A stretch of 64,000 nt of DNA, taken from positions 449,921 to 513,920 of the forward strand of contig NC_008942.1 in the NCBI RefSeq assembly GCF_000015765.1, read 5' to 3'. The first letter of the stretch is position 1. Each line of letters opens with the position of its first letter. The DNA comes from Methanocorpusculum labreanum Z (GTDB lineage: Archaea; Halobacteriota; Methanomicrobia; Methanomicrobiales; Methanocorpusculaceae). Shown here one piece after another: positions 1-7,433 of the stretch. The notes under the pieces are model-generated. The model was given only the letters and a program-made list of their open reading frames with translations, was not told the origin of the DNA and did not search any database. Made by a program: the position numbers and the translations under genes.

Positions 1-684
1 TCTGCCTTCATATGTATACCTCACAATCCAAAACGGATAGTAGACTAAGGTGAAGGCTTTGGGGAAACAGAACGACTGCGAGAAGTGGACCTTGTCCATC
101 CGGGCACTGCCGTCTTCGACTGCCGTCTTCCGGATCGCTCTGCCGCCTTCATCAAATGCGGCATCACGAGAGGAGGTCACGCCGAATGTGACGATCTCCT
201 GATCATCATAGGAGATTGCCTCGGCTCTGTCCGGAATCACGATGCTTTGGATACCAAGATCTCCTGCTTCGCAGGCAATTTCCGAGTAGATGTACTCGCG
301 GTTGATGAGTGCCTCGCGAGGGATCTCGACCTTCTGATTATCCTTTCCGGTTCTCTGTTCTTCGATACCGCAGACACAGGCCTTTCCTCTGGCGATCAGA
401 CGCCAGAACGGAAGATACATGGGGTATGCTTCGGTAATCGCCGCTGTCTTCTGCAGATCTTTTGCCTTCGGTCCTGTTCCAAACCATGCATTGACTTTCG
501 CAAGGGCCTTGTCCTTATCGACGGTCATTTTGTACATGACCTTATTTGCCCCTTCGTCTGTTGTCAGTGCGAACACGGATTCACAGAACTTGCAGAGGAC
601 TAGATCCTCTCCTTCTTCGCACTGAACCTGACCTCCGCATGACGGACAGGTCATTGAAACAAGGATCTTCTGTGCTTCGCTCAT
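1..684 (-). CDS. Zinc-ribbon protein, partial (C-terminus beyond window start)
   Basis: The reading frame runs off the left edge, leaving about 228 N-terminal residues. It starts at the ATG at 684, which overlaps the stop of the upstream gene by 4 bp (ATGA). Near the N-terminus two CxxC pairs (CPSCGG and CKFC) form a rubredoxin-like zinc ribbon. A globular region follows, with a segment YLPFWRLIARGKACVC and later YYPFWIVRYTYEGR. The next gene (681..1451) has the same plan, including a PIYEISYEYQG segment, so the two look like tandem paralogues. The function is unknown; a membrane anchor may lie in the missing part. Seen: the ribbon and the paralogy. Inferred: a two-gene operon. Confidence 0.75.
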   Translation of the reverse strand, partial: MSEAQKILVSMTCPSCGGQVQCEEGEDLVLCKFCESVFALTTDEGANKVMYKMTVDKDKALAKVNAWFGTGPKAKDLQKTAAITEAYPMYLPFWRLIARGKACVCGIEEQRTGKDNQKVEIPREALINREYIYSEIACEAGDLGIQSIVIPDRAEAISYDDQEIVTFGVTSSRDAAFDEGGRAIRKTAVEDGSARMDKVHFSQSFCFPKAFTLVYYPFWIVRYTYEGR

Positions 685-1451
685 TCTGCCTTCACCTCCT
701 TAGCGGGTTTCTGCCGTTCGACCACTTTGCCTGCAAGAAGTTTTCCTGCGAAAAATCCGGCAATGATCAGAACGAAAAATATCGGATTCACCATTACGCC
801 GAGAATACTTCCAAGAAGGCCTAAGGTGAAGGCAAGTCCCATGACCGCGATGTATGCACTGGAACTGCGGGTGGGAGACGAGGTAGTATAGACTGCTCCG
901 GATGATCCGTCGATGACTGCCTGGTAGGAAGCTCCCTGATATTCATAGGAGATTTCGTAAATCGGGAAATACACGAGTGCCTGGTCGATGGGGGTTCCGG
1001 CGAGTTCCGGAAGATACGAATCGATTGCAATATCCGGCTGGATCACGTCTGCGTCCCCGGTCGAGGCTTTCGCATCATAGACGACAACGTTTCCCGGAGG
1101 AATCGTGAGGTCCTGCATTCCAGGAAGGAGTGTCCCTTTCGCAGGTTTTGCAAAAACGGTTTCCCTGCCGTTTATTGTCCGGCGGAACCGGAACACCGGG
1201 AAGAACTCTTTGGTGAGTTTCGTAATCCTGGCTGCTGACTCGAGATCTTTTGCCTGCGCCGGGCCGGCAGTCCAGCGTTTAAAAATCCCTTTTGCTGCAC
1301 CCTCGTTTATGGAGAAGGGGAGCAGATAAAAGAACAGCGCAGAACTTCGATCGATATAAGTGACCGTGCCACAGAATGAGCAGGTCGCCATCTGTGTGCC
1401 TGGTTTGACCTGAAGTGCTGCGCCGCACTTTGGACACTGAAAATCGGGCAT
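681..1451 (-). CDS. Zinc-ribbon protein with C-terminal membrane anchor
   Basis: A 256-residue protein that opens with a zinc ribbon (CPKCGAAL at residues 5-12, then CSFCG around 24). A soluble middle domain contains a VYFPIYEISYEYQG segment. Two closely spaced hydrophobic helices follow at about residues 199-240 (AYIAVMGLAFTLG and FFVLIIAGFFAGKLLAG), then a basic tail. It overlaps the downstream partial paralogue by 4 bp and is probably co-transcribed with it. The ribbon is likely cytoplasmic and the C-terminus membrane-bound. No specific family function is recognised. The pair recalls membrane-tethered zinc-ribbon proteins common in methanogens, but the substrate or partner cannot be told from sequence. 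Confidence 0.75.
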   Translation of the reverse strand: MPDFQCPKCGAALQVKPGTQMATCSFCGTVTYIDRSSALFFYLLPFSINEGAAKGIFKRWTAGPAQAKDLESAARITKLTKEFFPVFRFRRTINGRETVFAKPAKGTLLPGMQDLTIPPGNVVVYDAKASTGDADVIQPDIAIDSYLPELAGTPIDQALVYFPIYEISYEYQGASYQAVIDGSSGAVYTTSSPTRSSSAYIAVMGLAFTLGLLGSILGVMVNPIFFVLIIAGFFAGKLLAGKVVERQKPAKEVKAE

Positions 1452-1499
1452 ATATTTTTCTTGGTGTCTTAGAGGATAAGGATATCTTCCCGATACGCT

Positions 1500-1820
1500 C
1501 TACAGATCGTTGATTCGGAGAATGCAGGCCGTTTTTTTCTCAACAGCACCAAGCTTGTCAAAGCATTCGGCAAGTAATTCAAGGGTGGGTTTGTCATCGG
1601 GCAGAAGAATCAGGGCTCTTTCCAAAGCGCTGACGGCATCTCCGTATTTTTCAAGACCGATCAGGGCTGTGCCTCTTCCTTTCCAGGCTTCAGCATCATT
1701 CGGCAGAAGTTCCGTTAATCTCAGGTAGGCTTCCGCTGCTTTTTCATAGCGCTCATCTGCGAGAAGATTGTCTGCGGTAGTCTTCCAGAAGACAGGGTTG
1801 TTTGTGGGGTGAAATGTCAT
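1500..1820 (-). CDS. Small tetratricopeptide-repeat protein
   Basis: A 106-residue protein made almost entirely of TPR helices. Two typical units are visible: YEKAAEAYLRLTELLPNDAEAW and then YGDAVSALERALILLPDDKPT, each with the usual alternation of small and bulky residues and a Pro between repeats. There is no signal peptide or membrane segment. TPR proteins act as protein-protein adaptors; the partner here is unknown. It lies 48 bp upstream of the zinc-ribbon pair on the same strand and could share a transcript with it. A second TPR protein lies at 40192..40680. Confidence 0.75.
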   Translation of the reverse strand: MTFHPTNNPVFWKTTADNLLADERYEKAAEAYLRLTELLPNDAEAWKGRGTALIGLEKYGDAVSALERALILLPDDKPTLELLAECFDKLGAVEKKTACILRINDL

Positions 1821-1893
1821 AATAAAACTGCAGGAAAATACTCATGACTCGTGGTCATGTTTGACTTGGCAGCACACCCGTGCCGCCGATAAA

Positions 1894-1966
1894 TGCTGAT
1901 ATCGGGATTCGAACCCGAGTCGCCGGCGTGAAAGGCCGGCATGATTGGCCTCTACACTATATCAGC
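1894..1966 (-). tRNA. tRNA-Glu (anticodon UUC)
   Basis: The minus strand folds as a full cloverleaf. The acceptor stem is GCTGATA at the 5' end pairing with TATCAGC, with discriminator A. The anticodon stem CCGGC/GCCGG holds the loop CTTTCAC with anticodon TTC. The T-arm is CGGGTTCGAATCCCG. It is 73 nt long with no intron, and the 3' CCA is not encoded. Glu-tRNA is also the precursor for the tetrapyrrole genes in this window (hemA at 45827). It sits between the TPR gene and ilvE. Confidence 0.95.
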
Positions 1967-2034
1967 TCAAACTGCCTATAATAGTCTACGCTGATTTATA
2001 AAAAGATTTTGATTGATCCCTTTTGATTTCAGGA

Positions 2035-2898
2035 TCAGTATGCATCGCCGGAGTTCTGAGTCTCCGTCTGGAATGATGCAAGAAGTTTTTTGTAGACTGG
2101 GCCTGGAACGCCGGTTCCGATCGTTCTGCCGTCTATTTTGGTGATTGCGCAGATTTCTGCGGCCGTTCCTGTGACCATGACTTCGTCGGCGGTGTAAAGA
2201 TCAAAGAGTCCGAGCTCGCAGATCTCGTAGCGGATCCCGATTTTCGCGCAGATGTCGAGAAGGACAAGGCGGGTGATGCCTTTGAGGTTGTTGATGGTCG
2301 GAGGAGTGTAGAGAACGCCGTCTTTTATGAGATAGATGTTGTCGCCGGAACCTTCTGCAAGTTTTCCGGTTCGATCAAGGAAGATGGCTTCGTCGCCGCC
2401 CTTGTAGTTTGCCTCGATCTTACCAAGAATGTTGTTCAGGTAGTTGAGGGATTTGATGTTCGGCGGGAGAGTGTCCGGCGGGTTTCTTCTCACACAGACC
2501 GTCACCGCGGTAAGACCGGTTTCATAGAGGTCGCCGTACATTGCTCCCCAGGCTGAAGCAGCACAGATGATCGAGGGGTTTGCGCAGTGACGCGGGTCGA
2601 GTCCCATAGTTCCGACACCACGCGTAATGATCGGACGGATGTAGGCATCCTTCAGGTTGTTCTGGCGCAGAGTCTCTTTGATGATCTCGGCCATCTCGGC
2701 GCGGGTGATCCCGGGATCAAGATCTAAGGCTTTAGCCGAGTCGAAGAGACGGTCAACGTGTTCTTTGAGGCGGAACACACGACCATTGTATGCTCTGATT
2801 CCTTCAAACACACCGTCTCCGTAAAGGAATCCGTGGTCGAAAATTGACACGGTTGCCTGTTCTTCAGGCACAAATTTCCCGTTTATGTAAACTAACAT
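2035..2898 (-). CDS. ilvE: Branched-chain amino acid aminotransferase
   Basis: A fold-type IV PLP aminotransferase of 287 residues, using the ATG at 2898 ([13 protein letters not shown]); an upstream in-frame extension to 2946 has no family resemblance. Visible motifs are [14 protein letters not shown] near the N-terminus, the PLP-lysine segment [27 protein letters not shown], and VTGTAAEI near the C-terminus. It catalyses the last step of valine, leucine and isoleucine synthesis, with glutamate as amino donor, in the cytoplasm. It is divergent from the FKBP gene at 3076 and stands alone on its strand. D-amino acid or aminodeoxychorismate lyase relatives share the fold, but the length and the SLNYLNN motif favour IlvE. 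Confidence 0.93.
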   Translation of the reverse strand: MLVYINGKFVPEEQATVSIFDHGFLYGDGVFEGIRAYNGRVFRLKEHVDRLFDSAKALDLDPGITRAEMAEIIKETLRQNNLKDAYIRPIITRGVGTMGLDPRHCANPSIICAASAWGAMYGDLYETGLTAVTVCVRRNPPDTLPPNIKSLNYLNNILGKIEANYKGGDEAIFLDRTGKLAEGSGDNIYLIKDGVLYTPPTINNLKGITRLVLLDICAKIGIRYEICELGLFDLYTADEVMVTGTAAEICAITKIDGRTIGTGVPGPVYKKLLASFQTETQNSGDAY

Positions 2899-3042
2899 GA
2901 TAAATAATATGTGATGTGGTATGATATAGGATTTTGGTCTATGCATGATAAAATCCGGCGTTCATGCGTTTATTTCGGTGATAGTGTCGGAAAAAACGAG
3001 GGTTCATGCAGGGTGATTTTTCAGGATATCCCGGCCCCGCCA

Positions 3043-3052
3043 AATACTTATA
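3043..3052 (+). promoter_or_regulatory. TATA box for the FKBP gene
   Basis: The sequence AATACTTATA lies about 28 bp (centre to start) upstream of the ATG at 3076. With the usual archaeal TATA-to-start distance of 25-27 bp, transcription would begin at or within a few bases of the start codon. No Shine-Dalgarno motif is visible, so the message is probably leaderless. Confidence 0.5.
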
Positions 3053-3075
3053 CCGTTACATCCCACAATCACGGT

Positions 3076-3519
3076 ATGTCAGTACAAAACGGCGATACAA
3101 TACGCGTACACTACATTGGAGAATTAACCGACGGCACACGTTTCGACTCATCGGAGGGCCGCGACCCCCTTCAGTTTACTGTTGGTTCCGGTATGGTAGT
3201 CCCAGGTTTCGATGCCGCAGTTCTTGGAATGGAGATCGGCGAGACAAAATCAGTCACAATCCTTCCGGTCGATGCATACGGTGAAAAGACCGATGAGATG
3301 ACGGTGGATATTCCGCGTGCAGAGTTCGGGGAGGATTTCACCGCTAATCCCGGCGAGCAGCTTATGATCCAGCTTGGGGATGGAAACCAGATCCCGGTCA
3401 CTATCACGAAGATCGACGAGAACACGGTGACGCTTGATGCAAATCACCCTCTTGCAGGCAAAACACTCGTGTTTACGATAACGCTTGCCGAGATCTGCGC
3501 CGCTGAACCCGACGCGTAA
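3076..3519 (+). CDS. FKBP-type peptidyl-prolyl cis-trans isomerase (SlyD-like)
   Basis: A 147-residue protein, started at the ATG at 3076 (MSVQNGDTIRVHYIG) because upstream codons are not conserved-looking and a TATA box sits just before. The FKBP core is clear: VHYIGELTDGTRFDSS, then FTVGSGMVVPGFDAAVLGM, then GETKSVTI. An insert-in-flap domain follows (about residues 70-125) and the C-terminal strand VFTITLAEI closes the FKBP fold, as in archaeal short FKBPs with chaperone activity. It catalyses proline isomerisation and helps protein folding in the cytoplasm. It has no His-rich metal-binding tail, unlike bacterial SlyD. It is followed 38 bp later by moaD. Confidence 0.92.
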   Translation: MSVQNGDTIRVHYIGELTDGTRFDSSEGRDPLQFTVGSGMVVPGFDAAVLGMEIGETKSVTILPVDAYGEKTDEMTVDIPRAEFGEDFTANPGEQLMIQLGDGNQIPVTITKIDENTVTLDANHPLAGKTLVFTITLAEICAAEPDA

Positions 3520-3557
3520 TTATTCATATCTTTAGATCAAACACCATATCAGCGAAC

Positions 3558-3836
3558 ATGCCACAGATAACCATACGCTCATTTGCCAAGTTCAGAGAAC
3601 TCTTCGGTGAAGTGAACACGGTAAGCGTTCCGGAAGGCACCTCCATTCTAGGTGCCCTTCTGGCTTTTGCCAAGACGCAGAAAGACGGGATGGATGAACT
3701 CTTTGCCGGCGGCAAACTTGGATCGCACATCATTCTTATGTATAACCGGGAAAGGATCGACTCCGACGATGCAAAGACCATTCATATGGCAGAGGGTGAC
3801 GAACTCGTCATCTATCCGCCGGTTTCCGGAGGATAA
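3558..3836 (+). CDS. moaD: Molybdopterin synthase small subunit, MoaD/ThiS family
   Basis: A 92-residue ubiquitin-like protein ending in the diagnostic Gly-Gly (PPVSGG). The start MPQITIRSFAKFRELFG and the segment GDELVIYPPVSGG match the MoaD pattern. The C-terminal glycine is thiocarboxylated by a MoeB-type enzyme and gives sulfur to precursor Z in the complex with MoaE. The next gene, 3 bp downstream, is moaE, which fixes the assignment over ThiS or a tRNA-thiolation SAMP. Molybdopterin or its tungsten form is needed here by formylmethanofuran and formate dehydrogenases (family knowledge). Confidence 0.9.
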   Translation: MPQITIRSFAKFRELFGEVNTVSVPEGTSILGALLAFAKTQKDGMDELFAGGKLGSHIILMYNRERIDSDDAKTIHMAEGDELVIYPPVSGG

Positions 3837-3839
3837 AAG

Positions 3840-4238
3840 ATGGTTCTCGCATTGCAGAAAGAGGATATAGATATTGGAGCTCTGATCAGTGCCTCGCGAA
3901 CGAATAATGACGGGGCCCAGATCGTTTTTATCGGCTGCGTCAGAGACGACGGGAATATGGATGCTCTTGAGATCGAAGCGTTCGTTCCGGTCGCAGAAAA
4001 AGATCTTGCCGATATCGCCGCGGAGGCGATGGAACGGTTCAGTTTGAACTCGGTCGACATCGTTCACCGATACGGCCGTCTTGCTCTGGGAGAAACGATC
4101 GTTGTTATTTTAGTCGGCGCCGGTCATCGCCCCGAGGCATACGAGGGCTCCCGCTTTATCATCGAAAAACTGAAGGAAAAAGTGCCGATCTGGAAACAGG
4201 AACTCTCAGGAAATGCCCGGGGAGAGTGGGTACACTAA
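3840..4238 (+). CDS. moaE: Molybdopterin synthase catalytic subunit MoaE
   Basis: A 132-residue protein with the MoaE pattern: GAQIVFIGCVRDDG near the N-terminus, VDIVHRYGRLALGE in the middle, and VGAGHRPEAYEGSRFIIEKLKEKVPIWKQE carrying the two catalytic-region lysines. It inserts two dithiolene sulfurs into precursor Z using MoaD thiocarboxylate. It is 3 bp after moaD, an evident two-gene unit. No other moa or moe genes lie in the window, so the rest of the pathway must be encoded elsewhere. Confidence 0.92.
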   Translation: MVLALQKEDIDIGALISASRTNNDGAQIVFIGCVRDDGNMDALEIEAFVPVAEKDLADIAAEAMERFSLNSVDIVHRYGRLALGETIVVILVGAGHRPEAYEGSRFIIEKLKEKVPIWKQELSGNARGEWVH

Positions 4239-4264
4239 CCCTCGCTATTTTTGTTAAAAATAAT

Positions 4265-5392
4265 TCAGAAGACAATCGGACATGCCGGATCCAGAAGGAT
4301 TTCCTGCGGCTGTGATTTCAGACTGACCGCCCCGACCGCCCCGATGATGCCTTTTTTCCCGTAGACCTGAACGCCCGACCTTTTCGCAGTCTCTAGGACT
4401 TCTTCCATGGAAACGCGTTCACGACGGATCTTTTCGCCAAGCCTGAGAAGACCTTCCGGCACGGTGATGCTCGTCATGATGGCGACACCCCATTCATCGG
4501 AGACGCTTTCCTCATCGACAAATCTGCAGACCTTTGCGGCAAGCGTTGGGAGAACGCTCGGATCAACGGCAAGTTCGATGAAGCTGCAGGAGTTTCCTGC
4601 GGTTTTTTCTTCGATGTCCTGACAGAGGGCGGCGACCTGATGTCTTATCCCGATCACACTTCCAGGATCCGTCAGATACTTCATCAGAGCCTGGGACAGG
4701 GCAAAGGTCGCGCCGCCGCATCCTTTCCGGTCGGTATCATCGACGCCGATCGTTACGGGGGTAAGTGCCGGGGTTCGAACTTCACCGGTGACTACGCCGT
4801 TTCCAACCGTAATCTGTACGCCCTTTACTCCTTTTGCATGCCCCATCATCGCCGATAACGAGTATGCGGGCCCTCCGGGGATCGAATGGATCGTCTGTAT
4901 GATGTCGGCTCCGTCTTTTTTGACCGCAGCAAGACCTACTGCGGCAAAATCAAGTCTGAGTTCATTCTCCTCGCCGATCCTTGATCGTTCGCGAAAGATC
5001 ATCCCGTCGCGGGTAACGGAGATTGCCGCTCCGCCGGCTTTCCGGTGATGAAATTCGCAGAATCCCGCACAGCCGCTCGAGAGACACTCGTGAAAAATTT
5101 CCACGTCCCTGCCGTCAAGAGTTGTAAAAATACGTTTGCAGGTGGTCTGAGGAAGGGCACTTCTCGAGGCGTAATGTGCGGGATTTCTTCCGTGAGGCTC
5201 TTCTTTCACGAAGATGCAGCCCTCTTTTATCATCCGGTTAATCCAGTCCTGGGCCGTTGAACGGGGGACATTGGCGGCAGATGCCAGATCAGCAGTGGTG
5301 AAGTGCCCTGCTTCGAAGGTCATCTGCCTCATGGCTGTGAGAAATGCTCCGCGGCGTTCGAGGACGCCGCCGGATTTTTCCTTACCGGTCAT
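4265..5392 (-). CDS. HTH protein with a TiaS/DUF1743-like domain
   Basis: A 375-residue protein started at the ATG at 5392, which overlaps the end of hom by 11 bp; an in-frame extension upstream would lie deep inside hom. Residues about 12-62 form a winged-helix HTH (FTTADLASAANVPRSTAQDW). A Cys-bearing segment (CLSSGCAGFCEFHH) follows. The C-terminal part carries IGVDDTDRKGCGGAT, like the ATP-binding VGIDDTD motif of TiaS (tRNA-Ile agmatinyl-cytidine synthetase) and of methanogen marker protein 11. It lacks the OB-fold and zinc ribbon expected of a complete TiaS. Position after hom and the ACT gene suggests a link to threonine/methionine metabolism, but this is inference. Enzyme or regulator cannot be decided here. 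Confidence 0.6.
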   Translation of the reverse strand: MTGKEKSGGVLERRGAFLTAMRQMTFEAGHFTTADLASAANVPRSTAQDWINRMIKEGCIFVKEEPHGRNPAHYASRSALPQTTCKRIFTTLDGRDVEIFHECLSSGCAGFCEFHHRKAGGAAISVTRDGMIFRERSRIGEENELRLDFAAVGLAAVKKDGADIIQTIHSIPGGPAYSLSAMMGHAKGVKGVQITVGNGVVTGEVRTPALTPVTIGVDDTDRKGCGGATFALSQALMKYLTDPGSVIGIRHQVAALCQDIEEKTAGNSCSFIELAVDPSVLPTLAAKVCRFVDEESVSDEWGVAIMTSITVPEGLLRLGEKIRRERVSMEEVLETAKRSGVQVYGKKGIIGAVGAVSLKSQPQEILLDPACPIVF

Positions 5393-6368
5393 ATTTGTCT
5401 GTGATAAAGAGAAGATCCGCCAGGATCGCACTGGCCGTTTCAACAGATCCTGCGCCCCGGCCGATGAAGGTGATCGCGCCGGCATACTCGGTTTCAACGG
5501 TCACTGCGTTCAACGTGCCGGTAACGACAAGCGGATTGGTTTTGGAGATAAGCCGCGGCGAGACCTCCAGAAGATTCTTTTCCGGGTGAAGGGTTGCAAT
5601 CAGCCGTATCGAGTGTCCTGTTTCTTCGGCCATCAAGAGAGCATCAACGGTCAAATCCGATATGCCGGTACGTTGAACATCGTCAAGTTTCACATCCATC
5701 CCGAGCATGGTATTTGCAAGGATGACGAGTTTGATCGCGGCATCGGTCCCGTTAATATCGTAAGTGGGATCTGCCTCGGCATATCCAAGATCGCGTGCTT
5801 CGGCGAGTGCCTGGACATACGTCAAACCCTCTTCCTCCATTCTGGTCAGAATATAATTGCAGGTTCCGTTTAAAACGCCGTAGAGTGCTTTGATTTTGTT
5901 GCCGGCAAGTCCGTATTTTATCCCGCGAAGAATTGGTACGGCGCCTGCCACGGTTCCTTCGAAAAGGAATCCAACGTTATTTTCTTCCGCCAGTCTGAGC
6001 AGTTCGGCTGAAGCGAGAGAGACAGGTCCTTTGTTCGAAGTGACGACATGCTTTCCCCGCATGATCGCGGTTTTGATGATAGAAAGTGCTGGTTCGCCAG
6101 TCTCGGCGTTTGTAGGAGTAACCTCGACAAGGATATCGTATTCAGCTTCGGCCGAGATTCGTGCCGCGGGCCAGGCGGGGTCCCCGCAGCGTCCGGTCTT
6201 CTTTTTCTTTGCAAGAATCTCTTCTATATTGAGGCCGGCAGGATCAATTACGCCGCTTTTTGAATCCGCGGCGGCAACGATCCGGAACCGCTCATCTCCT
6301 GCGAGGACTTCTGCGACACCGCGTCCGACCGAACCAAGGCCGATCAGCGCGACATTCCATGTTTTCAT
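5382..6368 (-). CDS. hom: Homoserine dehydrogenase
   Basis: A 328-residue enzyme with the NAD(P)-binding start VALIGLGSVGRGVAEVL, then VVTSNKGPVSL, FEGTVAGAVPILRG and the catalytic stretch NGTCNYILTRMEEEG followed by GYAEADPTYDINGTDAAIK. It reduces aspartate semialdehyde to homoserine for threonine and methionine synthesis in the cytoplasm. It has no C-terminal ACT domain; a separate ACT protein is encoded just upstream with a 4-bp overlap, which looks like a split regulatory subunit. This arrangement is common in euryarchaea (family knowledge). Confidence 0.93.
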   Translation of the reverse strand: MKTWNVALIGLGSVGRGVAEVLAGDERFRIVAAADSKSGVIDPAGLNIEEILAKKKKTGRCGDPAWPAARISAEAEYDILVEVTPTNAETGEPALSIIKTAIMRGKHVVTSNKGPVSLASAELLRLAEENNVGFLFEGTVAGAVPILRGIKYGLAGNKIKALYGVLNGTCNYILTRMEEEGLTYVQALAEARDLGYAEADPTYDINGTDAAIKLVILANTMLGMDVKLDDVQRTGISDLTVDALLMAEETGHSIRLIATLHPEKNLLEVSPRLISKTNPLVVTGTLNAVTVETEYAGAITFIGRGAGSVETASAILADLLFITDKYDR

Positions 6369-6880
6369 AAGCCGCCTCCTATCTGGTTGATGATGAGAAG
6401 ATGTTTTTCCACGGCGATTTCTTTAAGCGTTATCACTGCCTGAGTCATCTCCTGTTCACTTACGGCTTTTATCGTGAGTTTCGCGGTGGAGGGTTCGTCC
6501 ATACCAGGCATTACGATGTCGAGTTCGGTTACTTCAGCAATATTCTTCTTATCGATCCGGTTCACCGTATCTGTCAGATCGGTGTGAAGGATATGGCCAA
6601 TCAGGATGAAAGTTTTTGTACAGGTGAGATGTTCGGTTCCAATTCGTACGATGGCCACGCCGTTTGCACGGAGAGCATCCATCAGTTCAACGAGCCGGGT
6701 CTCTGGAAGAGAGATGACGATATCTACAATTAAGGCTCCGTTCACGGACTTGGTGTCGCGCTGATGGGAGATAGTTATGATATTTGCTCCGCTTTTTGAT
6801 ATTGGTTCTATTGCGGCAAGTAACTGCCCAGGTTTGTCTTTGAGTTCTAGTCTTAGCGAGGTTCGGACATTTTTCTGCAA
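6365..6880 (-). CDS. ACT-domain protein, likely regulatory partner of homoserine dehydrogenase
   Basis: A 171-residue protein with an N-terminal ACT domain (LRLELKDKPGQLLAAIEPI, then GANIITISHQRD) and a second ACT-like half from about residue 95 (STAKLTIKAVSEQEMTQAV ends it). ACT domains bind amino acids and control linked enzymes. The 4-bp overlap with hom immediately downstream suggests translation coupling and allosteric control of homoserine dehydrogenase by an end product such as threonine; the ligand is inferred, not shown. It is divergent from korD, with a 280-bp gap between them that contains no gene-like reading frame. Confidence 0.82.
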   Translation of the reverse strand: MQKNVRTSLRLELKDKPGQLLAAIEPISKSGANIITISHQRDTKSVNGALIVDIVISLPETRLVELMDALRANGVAIVRIGTEHLTCTKTFILIGHILHTDLTDTVNRIDKKNIAEVTELDIVMPGMDEPSTAKLTIKAVSEQEMTQAVITLKEIAVEKHLLIINQIGGGL

Positions 6881-7160
6881 GCGTATCCCTCTGATTCCTA
6901 TTATTTCTTCTTTTTGAAATGGATAAGGATTCCCATAGGCGTATGTATGTCACTGTATGACAAGGTGAGCCTCCACACATGCCCCTATAATTTCCGCATG
7001 ACGGTGTGAAGTTCATCGCTGTACCCAGAGATGATTTTTCTTTTCACATCTATTTGGATAAGTTGGCTGGTTTCTTTTCCTGATATTTTCGGGATATACG
7101 GCATACTCAACGGAAGAACTTTTAGCCTGTTAAAGACTCATAATATTGATAGTATTAATA

Positions 7161-7433
7161 ATGAAGCTCGTAGTCAATGAACGCCGGTGTAAAGGCTGCA
7201 ATATGTGTACAAAAGTCTGTCCTTACGGGATTTTCCAGGAAGGAAAGAGACCAGGTTCACGCGGCTACATCATCCCGGTTTTGGACCATCCAGAGAGATG
7301 TACAAACTGCCGTTTGCAGAAGCTCTATGGGCGTCAACTCTGCGGGATGTGTCAGATGATATGTCCGGACCAGGCAATATCCTGGATTGATGAAAAACCA
7401 TTCGAGCCTCAGAAAGTGGTGATTGAATATTGA
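7161..7433 (+). CDS. korD: 2-oxoacid (2-oxoglutarate) ferredoxin oxidoreductase, delta subunit
   Basis: A 90-residue ferredoxin-like subunit, started at the ATG at 7161 (MKLVVNERRCKGCNMC) rather than the in-frame start 15 bp earlier. It has a first 4Fe-4S motif CKGCNMCTKVCP and a second, CTNC followed by an eight-residue insert and then CGMCQMICP. It shuttles electrons from the thiamine-PP/Fe-S core to ferredoxin. It is the first gene of a seven-gene run, korD-korA-korB-korC-sucC-sucD-dacZ, all overlapping by 4 bp. The 280 bp upstream should hold its promoter; an AT-rich stretch at about 7137-7160 precedes the start. Confidence 0.9.
   Translation: MKLVVNERRCKGCNMCTKVCPYGIFQEGKRPGSRGYIIPVLDHPERCTNCRLQKLYGRQLCGMCQMICPDQAISWIDEKPFEPQKVVIEY

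Noticed and set aside
85-603. Plus-strand open frame at the left edge
   Set aside because: It is antisense to a zinc-ribbon protein gene with clear CxxC pairs and an ATGA overlap with its neighbour.
2899-2946. N-terminal extension of ilvE
   Set aside because: The extra residues do not fit the aminotransferase family, which begins at MLVYINGKF.
5393-5497. N-terminal extension of the HTH/TiaS-like protein
   Set aside because: It would lie inside hom; the ATG at 5392 gives the usual short overlap.
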